Source: an uncultured Cloacibacillus sp.
GTDB lineage: Bacteria > Synergistota > Synergistia > Synergistales > Synergistaceae
Assembly (NCBI GenBank): GCA_934511335.1
Contig: CAKSWL010000104.1
Coordinates: 1-7,118 of the forward strand
Direction: 5' to 3'
Length of the DNA: 7,118 bases
Positions 1 to 4,818 of this stretch are shown piece after piece (the stretch's first letter is position 1; each line of letters opens with the position of its first letter). Made by a program: the position numbers and the translations under genes. A model generated the notes under the pieces. It saw nothing but the letters and a program-made list of their open reading frames with translations. It did no database searches and was not told the origin of the DNA.

Positions 1-104
1 TTTTCGACGAACTCGGCGCTGAAGTCGAGCGCTGGAGCCTGCGCCGCAAGGGCTGCGATGAGGAGCGCCGCCGCGGCGAGAATCGTTGTCTTTTTCAGTT
101 TCAT
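1..104 (-). CDS. N-terminal end of an exported protein, cut by the window edge
   Basis: Only the first 34 codons are present; the gene continues beyond base 1. The ATG at 104-102 is preceded on the minus strand by a GAGGT ribosome binding site. The translation begins MKLKKTTILAAAALLIAAL, a textbook Sec signal peptide: a charged start, a long Ala/Leu core, then AAQAPA, with probable signal peptidase I cleavage near residue 25. The mature part starts LDFSAEFVE. There is no lipobox cysteine, so the product should be periplasmic, secreted or outer-membrane. The short mature stretch faintly recalls the start of LolA/DUF4412-like outer-membrane lipoprotein-sorting proteins, but nine residues are too few to name it. 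It lies downstream of metQ on the same strand but is about 280 bp away with its own promoter, so it is probably a separate unit. Confidence 0.75.
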   Translation of the reverse strand, partial: MKLKKTTILAAAALLIAALAAQAPALDFSAEFVE

Positions 105-167
105 GCCGTACCTCGCTTTACTTTTTTGCTTCGCCGCGCCTCCTAAAGCGGCGGCGGTTCTTCTGAT

Positions 168-197
168 ATTATATAGTCATATGGCCGCCTGTGTCAT
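168..197 (-). promoter_or_regulatory. Sigma70-like promoter of the left-edge gene
   Basis: On the minus strand a perfect -10 box, TATAAT (173-168), follows ATGACA (197-192), which matches five of six bases of the -35 consensus. The spacer is 18 bp. Transcription would start near 160, giving a leader of about 55 nt before the ATG at 104. That leader can form a small GC hairpin (CGCCGC at 132-137 with GCGGCG at 148-153). This promoter is the reason to treat the gene as independent of metNIQ. Confidence 0.6.
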
Positions 198-307
198 CAT
201 GAAGCGATAACAAATTTTGAGGCGCCGGTGATGTTTTGCTTTATGTCTTTTTGAGCGCCGCCGCCTGTTTTTGCGGGGGGCGGCACGGCCTTCCTGCCGC
301 GGGGGAG

Positions 308-357
308 GGCAAAGCGCGCCCTCTTGTTTGTTTTCAAGAGGGCGCTTGCTTTTTGCC
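308..357 (-). terminator. Long hairpin after metQ, probable operon terminator
   Basis: An 11-bp perfect stem (316-326 with 335-345) closes an 8-nt loop rich in T on the plus strand. It extends outward through 314-315 with 348-349, 311-313 with 352-354 and 308-310 with 355-357, interrupted by two 2-nt bulges. It starts about 28 nt past the metQ stop, the usual place for an intrinsic terminator. On the minus strand no good U-tract follows the stem, whereas on the plus strand the core stem is followed by TTGCTTTTT. It may therefore terminate weakly, work in both directions, or mainly protect the mRNA 3' end. The rest of the 105-384 gap holds another GC-rich inverted repeat near 258-284 and the promoter at 168-197. 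Confidence 0.5.
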
Positions 358-384
358 GAAAGATATTATTTTTTGCCGGGCGCG

Positions 385-1164
385 TTAGAACGCGGGGACG
401 ATGCCCTTCGGTACGAGGTTCTTGTTGATGTAGTCTTTGACTTCCTTGGAGTTGGCGGCTTTGGCGAGCGCCTTTACCGCCGGGGTGTTCTTCTCCGCGC
501 CGCGCACGACGAGGACGTTCGCGTAGGGCGAGTCTTTGCCCTCGATCACGATGGCGTCTTTAGCGGGGATGAGCCCCGCCTCGACCGCGAAATTTGTGTT
601 GATGACGGCGGCGTCGACATCCTGGAGCGTGCGGGGGAGCTGTGCTGCGTCAAGTTCGCGGATTTTGAGGTTCTTCGGGTTCTCGGTGATGTCTTTCGCG
701 GTGACGAGCTCGCCGGCCTTGACCTTGACGAGGCCGCTCTTCTCAAGCAGGCGCAGCGCGCGGGCGCAGTTCGTCGCGTCGTTGGGGATGGCGACCTGCG
801 CGCCCTTCTTGAGTTCGTCGAGCTTCGTTATCTTCTTGGAGTAGAGTCCGAGCGGTTCGATGTGGATCTTCGCGACCCAGGCGAGGTCGTAGCCCTTTTC
901 TTTGTTGGTGTTTTCCAGATAGGGGACGTGCTGGAAGAAGTTCGCGTCGAGGGCCTTTTCCGCGAGCGCGGTGTTCGGCGTCACATAGTCGGTGAATTCG
1001 ACGATTTTAAGGTCGTAACCATCCTTTGCGACGAGCTGTTTGACGACGTTGATGATGTCTTTGTGCGGGAAGGGGGTGACTCCCACTTTGATCTCTTTGC
1101 CGGCGGCTGAGGCCGCGGCGGGGATGATGAGCGCTGCGAGCAGTGCGAGTGCGATTTTTTTCAT
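385..1164 (-). CDS. metQ: MetQ, periplasmic methionine-binding protein of the MetNIQ importer
   Basis: This is a 259-residue NlpA-family substrate-binding protein that captures methionine outside the inner membrane and delivers it to MetI/MetN. Residues 1-20 are a signal peptide ending PAAASA. Family landmarks include DANFFQHVPYL (about residues 73-83), EPLGLYS, the stretch AIPNDATNCARALRLLE, AAQLPRTLQDVDAAVINTNFA, and the late SPYANVLVVR. Length is normal for the family. The ATG at 1164 has a strong AGGAGAGG ribosome binding site about 6 nt upstream. It is the last gene of the operon, 100 bp after metI, and that gap shows no promoter or convincing hairpin. Unlike E. coli MetQ, the signal peptide has no lipobox cysteine; the only cysteine lies within the mature domain. 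The protein is therefore predicted to be soluble in the periplasm. Methionine specificity rests on family and operon context. Confidence 0.95.
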   Translation of the reverse strand: MKKIALALLAALIIPAAASAAGKEIKVGVTPFPHKDIINVVKQLVAKDGYDLKIVEFTDYVTPNTALAEKALDANFFQHVPYLENTNKEKGYDLAWVAKIHIEPLGLYSKKITKLDELKKGAQVAIPNDATNCARALRLLEKSGLVKVKAGELVTAKDITENPKNLKIRELDAAQLPRTLQDVDAAVINTNFAVEAGLIPAKDAIVIEGKDSPYANVLVVRGAEKNTPAVKALAKAANSKEVKDYINKNLVPKGIVPAF

Positions 1165-1264
1165 CTTTTACCTCTCCTTTTGATTTTTCATGTTAATTGT
1201 CATGCAAGGCTCCTGTGCGCGTGGTGCTGAGGGTCATCTCATATTCTATCCGGCGCCACCTCCG

Positions 1265-1900
1265 TTATCTGATCTTCTCATAGATGTAGTTGCCGGCATA
1301 CTGAATCACCTGAACGATCACGATGAGGATCGCTACGGAGTAGACCATGACGTCCGTCTGGAAACGGTTGTAGCCGTACTTTATCGCCAGGTCGCCGAGT
1401 CCGCCGCCGCCGACGACTCCCGCCATCGCGGAGTAGCCGAGGAGGTTGATCGCGACGATCGCCCAGTTGAGGACGATCGCGGGCATCGCCTCTTTGATCA
1501 TCACGCCGAAGATTATCTGCCGTGTGGAGGCCCCGAAAGATTTCGCCGCCTCTACTACGCCGCGGTCGACCTCAAGCAGGCTGCCCTCCATGAGGCGCGC
1601 GACGAAGGGCGTCGCTGCGATCGTCAGCGGCACTATCGAGGCGGTGCTGCCGATCGAGGTGCCGGCGATGATGCGCGTCAGCGGGATGATTGCGATCAGC
1701 AGGATGATGAAGGGGAAGGAGCGCAGCAGGTTCACCGCCACGTCCAGCACGCCGTAGACGGTCTTGTTCGGCTTCAGTCCGTTGGGGCCCGTTATTATCA
1801 TCAAGATCGCCACGCCCGAGCCGAACACCCCCGAAAAGAAGGTGGAGACGACCACCATGTATAGAGTTTCCCAAAGCGCCGCTAACAGCTCACTGCCCAT
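1265..1900 (-). CDS. metI: MetI, methionine ABC transporter permease
   Basis: This 211-residue integral membrane protein forms the MetI dimer through which methionine crosses the inner membrane. Hydrophobic segments appear at about residues 14-36, 51-73, 85-100, 141-165 and 187-203, consistent with the five-helix MetI fold. The cytoplasmic coupling motif that docks onto MetN is clear: EAAKSFGAS starting at residue 117, with the conserved glycine at 123 and the proline at 140. The GGGGLGDLAIKYGY segment towards the C terminus is typical of the family. The ATG at 1900 lies inside the end of metN, giving an 11-bp overlap, and a GGGAGGT ribosome binding site sits within the last metN codons. Translation of the two genes is therefore probably coupled. 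Confidence 0.95.
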   Translation of the reverse strand: MGSELLAALWETLYMVVVSTFFSGVFGSGVAILMIITGPNGLKPNKTVYGVLDVAVNLLRSFPFIILLIAIIPLTRIIAGTSIGSTASIVPLTIAATPFVARLMEGSLLEVDRGVVEAAKSFGASTRQIIFGVMIKEAMPAIVLNWAIVAINLLGYSAMAGVVGGGGLGDLAIKYGYNRFQTDVMVYSVAILIVIVQVIQYAGNYIYEKIR

Positions 1901-2858
1901 TTTTCATTACCTCCCAGTACATCTTGTTTTCTCCAAGCCACTTTTCGATGTTTGCTACGTCCTTGTCGGCGACGTTGATGATGAGGAAGCCCATCACCGT
2001 CTCGCGGTATTTTTCGATGCGCCCGCCGACGATGGAGAAGTTTATATTTAGGTCGCGCGCCATATTCGTGATAATACTGTCGTTGGCGACTTCGCGCGGG
2101 AACATCAGGCGGATGTTGGTGCCGGAGGGGATGACGGCGTAATCGTCGGTGATGAGCTTGCGCAGCTCCTCGCCGGGGGCGAGGAAGAGTTTGTCCGTCT
2201 CGCCGGAGGCGACGATTTTGCCGCCGTCTAAGATGATGACCTTGTTGCAGATCATCTTCACGACCTCCATCTGGTGCGTGACGACGACGATCGTGACGTT
2301 GAGCTTTTTGTTGATGTCCATCAGCAGCTCAAGTATTGAGATCGTCGTCTTGGGGTCAAGCGCCGAGGTGGCTTCGTCGCAGAGCAGGATCTCGGGGTTC
2401 AGCGCCAGCGCCCGCGCGATACCGACGCGCTGCTTCTGTCCGCCGCTTAGGTTGCGCACCTTCTCGTGTTTTTTGCCCGTGAGGCCGACCAGTTCGAGCA
2501 GCTCGTTCACCCTCGACTCCGCCTCGTCTTTGGGGACGCCCCATACCTTGAGGGGGAAGAGGATGTTCTCGTAGACGTCCTTTCTGTTCATGAGATTGAA
2601 GTTCTGAAAGATCATCCCCATGTCGCGGCGCAGCCGCTTGAGCTCATTTTCGTCAAGGTCTTTCACCTCTTTGCCGCCGACGCGCACGCTGCCCTCCGTG
2701 TAGCCCTCCAGGCCGTTGAGGCAGCGCAGGAGCGTCGACTTTCCCGCTCCCGAGTGTCCGACGATGCCGAAGACGTCGCCCTTGTCCACTTCAAGGGAAA
2801 TATCGGAGAGTACCTTATGTCCGCCGAAGTATTTTCCCAAATTGTTGATTTCGATCAT
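1890..2858 (-). CDS. metN: MetN, methionine ABC transporter ATPase with C-terminal NIL domain
   Basis: This 322-residue cytoplasmic ATPase powers the importer. All catalytic motifs are intact: Walker A GHSGAGKST (34-42), Q-loop glutamine 85, signature LSGGQ (137-141), Walker B ILLCDE (157-162, catalytic Glu162), D-loop SALD and switch His195. From about residue 243 onward follows a NIL domain, with IRLMFPRE near its start and FLIINVAD near its middle. In E. coli MetN this domain binds methionine and shuts the transporter down when internal methionine is high (transinhibition), and the same role is likely here. The ATG at 2858 has an AAAGGATGG ribosome binding site. It is the first structural gene after the attenuator at 2913-2944, so the whole operon should be gated both at transcription (leader) and at activity (NIL domain). 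Confidence 0.96.
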   Translation of the reverse strand: MIEINNLGKYFGGHKVLSDISLEVDKGDVFGIVGHSGAGKSTLLRCLNGLEGYTEGSVRVGGKEVKDLDENELKRLRRDMGMIFQNFNLMNRKDVYENILFPLKVWGVPKDEAESRVNELLELVGLTGKKHEKVRNLSGGQKQRVGIARALALNPEILLCDEATSALDPKTTISILELLMDINKKLNVTIVVVTHQMEVVKMICNKVIILDGGKIVASGETDKLFLAPGEELRKLITDDYAVIPSGTNIRLMFPREVANDSIITNMARDLNINFSIVGGRIEKYRETVMGFLIINVADKDVANIEKWLGENKMYWEVMKNGQ

Positions 2859-2912
2859 CCTGATCCATCCTTTTGCGCAATTTATCTAAAACCGCAGAGA
2901 CTTTACCTTCAC

Positions 2913-2944
2913 AAAAAAAGACCGAGCCCGTAAGGCCCGGTCTT
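2913..2944 (-). terminator. Intrinsic terminator (attenuator) in the metNIQ leader
   Basis: On the minus strand AAGACCGGGCC (2944-2934) pairs completely with GGCTCGGTCTT (2928-2918): 11 bp with one G-U pair, closing a 5-nt TTACG loop. A run of seven T (2919-2913, the first two within the stem) follows directly. This is a strong Rho-independent terminator. It is placed between the leader ORF stop codon (22 nt upstream) and the metN start codon (about 55 nt downstream), where it would block the operon unless prevented from folding. It may also end transcripts from the upstream 3127-4614 gene, which has no terminator of its own. Confidence 0.92.
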
Positions 2945-2998
2945 ATGATTTTACGCGCGCGGCGCTCTAGGCGTCCGGCAAATCACAAGAGGAGCCCT
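2932..2998 (-). promoter_or_regulatory. Antiterminator helix competing with the metNIQ attenuator
   Basis: Minus-strand bases 2998-2992 (AGGGCTC, leader codons 19-21) pair with 2938-2932 (GGGCCTT), 7 bp including two G-U pairs. After a 1x2 internal loop, 2990-2980 (TCTTGTGATTT) pair without a break with 2951-2941 (AAATCATAAGA), 11 bp including one G-U. The resulting 18-bp helix uses the entire 5' arm of the terminator stem apart from the two internal-loop bases, so the two structures cannot coexist. The 5' side lies just downstream of the Met codon run: a ribosome waiting at codons 12-14 would leave it free, while one reaching the leader stop codon would cover part of it. Pairings are read by eye; no folding energies were computed. 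Confidence 0.75.
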
Positions 2999-3053
2999 GA
3001 GAGTACATGCACATCATCATGTTGTTCGCAAAATAGCCGGTAATGAATCTCAT
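2967..3053 (-). CDS. Methionine-rich leader peptide of the metNIQ operon
   Basis: This 28-codon ORF starts at ATG 3053-3051 and ends at TAG 2969-2967. It is preceded by GGAGGAG (3065-3059) with an ideal 5-nt spacer. It contains NNMMMCMYSQ in the middle, so codons 12, 13, 14 and 16 are Met and codon 15 is Cys. Four Met in five codons, all decoded by elongator Met-tRNA, is what a ribosome-stalling sensor of methionine would look like. The remaining residues show no signal peptide or membrane segment, which suggests that the act of translation matters rather than the product. It lies between a near-consensus promoter and an intrinsic terminator ahead of a methionine importer. A second Cys occurs at codon 23. 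The cysteine codons could add sensitivity to cysteine, the usual sulfur precursor of methionine, but this is speculative. Confidence 0.85.
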   Translation of the reverse strand: MRFITGYFANNMMMCMYSQGSSCDLPDA

Positions 3054-3065
3054 CGATGCTCCTCC
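2988..3065 (-). promoter_or_regulatory. Pairing of the leader Shine-Dalgarno with the antiterminator arm
   Basis: The leader ribosome binding site GGAGGAGC (3065-3058) can pair with GCTCCTCT (2995-2988, codons 20-23): seven Watson-Crick pairs plus one G-U, enclosing about 62 nt that contain the Met codons. This would occupy the same bases as the antiterminator and hide the ribosome binding site. It thus resembles the 1:2 protector hairpin of classical attenuators, which lets the terminator form when the leader is not translated. It is weaker than the 18-bp antiterminator, and a purine-rich Shine-Dalgarno finds chance partners easily, so confidence is moderate. Confidence 0.45.
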
Positions 3066-3076
3066 ATCCTCAAATA

Positions 3077-3113
3077 TTGACAACATTGTAGTAATGAACG
3101 GCTTGATTGTCAA
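3077..3113. repeat. 7-bp inverted repeat flanking the met promoter core
   Basis: TTGACAA at 3077-3083 and its inverse TTGTCAA at 3107-3113 lie 30 bp apart centre to centre, about three helical turns. One arm overlaps the -35 box and the other the expected transcription start. This could be a repressor site, but the arms are short and one is explained by the -35 consensus itself, so chance is a serious alternative. Confidence 0.25.
3085..3113 (-). promoter_or_regulatory. Near-consensus sigma70 promoter of leader-metNIQ
   Basis: On the minus strand a perfect -35 box TTGACA (3113-3108) is separated by exactly 17 bp from TACAAT (3090-3085), five of six matches to the -10 consensus. Transcription should begin near 3078, about 25 nt before the leader ATG and about 220 nt before metN. 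A second TTGACA (3122-3117) sits 9 bp further upstream. The promoter starts within 15 bp of the stop codon of the upstream gene. Such a strong promoter fits control exerted mainly downstream, by attenuation. Confidence 0.85.
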
Positions 3114-3126
3114 CCCTGTCAAAGAA

Positions 3127-4614
3127 TCAATCCGCCGGCCGCACCCACAGGTAAAAGATCGCCTCCGTGCCCTCCACCGCTCGTCCGCGGCTGTCGAAGG
3201 CCCCGGCGGTGACGGTGTAGAGGTTTTTGCCGGGGGCGGGGGGCAGATTTATTTTGTGGCGAAACTCATAGATCGAAGGCGAGGCCCATTTCTCGCCGCG
3301 CGGGTCGTAATAGCGGTCAAGACCCGTGGGAAGCTCAGTCTCTAAGACCGCGCCGCGGCTTTTTTCCTCGAAGCGGTAACGGATCTTCGCAATACGGTTC
3401 GTCATCGTATAGGTGCCGTCTCCATTCGGCTCCACCTCGGAGAGCGGCGGCTGTATCGGCGGCACGACGCCGTAGAGCGTCACCGTCTCGCCCGGGGCGG
3501 CGGCCACGGAGTCGTAAATGTTCCAGTCGACGCGGCCCGCGTTTTCCGTGGGGAAATATTTTTCCGGCCGCGCGCCGAGCTCCGCGCGTGTGAAACGCAG
3601 CCGTTCGCCCTCGGCGAGACGCGTCAGCTTGCCCTCCTTCACCCGCTCGCCGTCCCAAGCGGTATATTTCAGCGCGGGTTCGCCCGTGTCATAACAGTAA
3701 AACCAGACTTCGTCGTCACGGAACAGACGTCCTTCGAAAGCGATGCGTCCCAGCTCCACCTCCTGGGAGGCGCTGCGCTTCTCAGGAATGTTGTACAGCA
3801 CGGCGTGGACGCGCCCCGAGGCATATTCGAGGCCGTCGTTGAGCCGCCAGCGCAGCGGTATCTCATAGGCGCCGAAGAGGCCGCGAAACCAGTAGCCGGG
3901 GAAGGGGTCTCTGTAGATACGAAAGCCCCGGGCGTGAGCGAACGCCGTCACCTTCTCTAGGTGCGCGGCGGGCGAAAAGCGCGCGAGCATTTTGTCCGGC
4001 ACGGAGCCGAACATCACATCGACGTAACGCTCCGCCACCACCTTGCCGCTGGCGAGCGCGGAGACGACGACGCGGCAGTATTTCCATTCTAGGTCGTCCT
4101 GGTAGTGTTTCTTGTAGTCGCTGTCAAAATCCTTCGTGCAGCCGCCTTGGATCAGCGCGGCGTAGCCCTCCTCCGTCACCGCCGCCTTGAGCCGCGGGTC
4201 GTAGAAAGAATCAGGGTCGCCGTGGCGGTAGACGAGGTCCGGTGGCGGCGAAGTCATCAGTTCGTCGGGGGTGAGCTTCGTCCAGGGAGCCTTCCCCTCG
4301 TAGCGGAACCAGAGATCGCGGCGCGGAGTGAGTCCGCTTTCGCGGTCCACGCGGCTTTCGACTGTGCGCAGCGGGATTTTGATGCCGTCGCGCATCAGTC
4401 CCGTCTCCATCACCTCGACGCGAATATCGATAGGCAGATCGGCGGGCGATGTCCCCTCGCGGTCGATGCGCCCCGCTACGTAAAAATCGCGTCCCGATTC
4501 CAGCACCGTCTCGCGCGCTGAGGGTATATCGATGGATATCTTCACCGCTTCGGCGCGCGTAACGCCGGTTATGGAACAGAACAGCAGGAGTGTCAAGAAA
4601 AAGCCGCGCTTCAT
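3127..4614 (-). CDS. Exported protein of unknown function, 495 residues
   Basis: I do not recognise this protein. Residues 1-21 form a signal peptide (MKRGFFLTLLLFCSITGV, cleavage probably after VTRA). Cys13 lies inside the hydrophobic core and not in a lipobox, so the product should be soluble periplasmic, secreted or surface-attached rather than a lipoprotein. The mature part alternates short beta-like stretches with charged loops and is rich in Tyr, Arg, Glu and Pro. The C-terminal 90 residues end with YTVTAGAFDSRGRAVEG and FYLWVRP, resembling an Ig-like beta-sandwich. No catalytic motif is evident. Cys158 and Cys179 could form a disulfide. The ATG at 4614 follows a GAAAGGACGG ribosome binding site and fits the signal peptide. 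The gene stands alone, divergent from the FCD regulator and immediately upstream of the met promoter. Base composition matches its neighbours. Confidence 0.8.
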   Translation of the reverse strand: MKRGFFLTLLLFCSITGVTRAEAVKISIDIPSARETVLESGRDFYVAGRIDREGTSPADLPIDIRVEVMETGLMRDGIKIPLRTVESRVDRESGLTPRRDLWFRYEGKAPWTKLTPDELMTSPPPDLVYRHGDPDSFYDPRLKAAVTEEGYAALIQGGCTKDFDSDYKKHYQDDLEWKYCRVVVSALASGKVVAERYVDVMFGSVPDKMLARFSPAAHLEKVTAFAHARGFRIYRDPFPGYWFRGLFGAYEIPLRWRLNDGLEYASGRVHAVLYNIPEKRSASQEVELGRIAFEGRLFRDDEVWFYCYDTGEPALKYTAWDGERVKEGKLTRLAEGERLRFTRAELGARPEKYFPTENAGRVDWNIYDSVAAAPGETVTLYGVVPPIQPPLSEVEPNGDGTYTMTNRIAKIRYRFEEKSRGAVLETELPTGLDRYYDPRGEKWASPSIYEFRHKINLPPAPGKNLYTVTAGAFDSRGRAVEGTEAIFYLWVRPAD

Positions 4615-4647
4615 GGGGCGAACCGTCCTTTCGCAATACTTTGCTTA

Positions 4648-4653
4648 ATTATA
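4648..4653 (-). promoter_or_regulatory. -10 box upstream of the 495-residue exported protein gene
   Basis: A perfect TATAAT on the minus strand (4653-4648) lies 33 bp before the ATG. No good -35 box is present at 16-18 bp; that region is instead occupied by the inverted repeat at 4668-4693. The arrangement could mean activator-dependent or repressible expression, but only the -10 match is visible. Confidence 0.4.
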
Positions 4654-4667
4654 AGATATATATGGGC

Positions 4668-4693
4668 AAATCGGCGTGAAGAAGCGCCGATTT
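4668..4693. repeat. 9-bp inverted repeat in the divergent intergenic region
   Basis: AAATCGGCG (4668-4676) and CGCCGATTT (4685-4693) are perfect inverse copies around an 8-base spacer. Position argues for a protein-binding site over the -35 region of the minus-strand gene rather than a terminator, since no gene ends nearby and no U-tract follows on either strand. A structured RNA element is possible only if a transcript starts upstream of it. Confidence 0.5.
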
Positions 4694-4740
4694 ATCTTCG
4701 GCCTTCGGCGGACTGAAAGCGAGGCCCGCCGGCGGCCGGC

Positions 4741-4769
4741 TTGCCATAATTATCGATTTTGGGTATCCT
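4741..4769 (+). promoter_or_regulatory. Probable promoter of the FCD regulator gene
   Basis: TTGCCA (4741-4746, five of six -35 matches) is followed after 17 bp by TATCCT (4764-4769, four of six -10 matches). Transcription would begin near 4776, right at the palindrome at 4775-4790, and about 43 nt before the first possible start codon. Confidence 0.5.
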
Positions 4770-4774
4770 TAAAC

Positions 4775-4790
4775 TCATCATACTTGATGA
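4775..4790. promoter_or_regulatory. Candidate operator palindrome at the regulator's transcription start
   Basis: TCATCA (4775-4780) and TGATGA (4785-4790) form a perfect 6-bp inverted repeat with a 4-bp spacer. Its size and position over the predicted start site are what an autoregulatory operator of a dimeric winged-helix repressor would look like. The link to the adjacent regulator is inferred from position only. Confidence 0.4.
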
Positions 4791-4818
4791 CCGGCGCTGA
4801 CGGGAGCGTGTCGCGGAT

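Noticed and set aside
271..1110. Long plus-strand open frame opposite metQ
   Set aside because: It is a frame shadow of metQ in GC-rich DNA; its translation is low-complexity and Asp/Val/Arg-rich with no recognisable domain, while the minus strand encodes a clear MetQ.
1187..1240. 14-codon minus-strand ORF in the metI-metQ gap
   Set aside because: The nearest GGAGG is too far from its ATG, it has no notable residues, and the gap shows no associated hairpin, so there is nothing to support a second leader peptide.
1190..1864. Long plus-strand open frame opposite metI
   Set aside because: The translation is dominated by Asp, His and Arg, as expected from the complement of a membrane protein gene; MetI on the minus strand is unambiguous.
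2859..3090. SAM riboswitch or methionine T-box in the metNIQ leader
   Set aside because: The leader is only about 220 nt, and its structure is explained by a translated ORF, an antiterminator and a terminator. I see neither the conserved SAM-I core elements nor a T-box consensus, and a Met-rich ORF with a strong ribosome binding site would not be expected in either.
3043..3345. 100-codon plus-strand ORF across the met leader and the end of the exported-protein gene
   Set aside because: It runs antisense to the met promoter and the exported-protein gene, has no good ribosome binding site and no recognisable composition.
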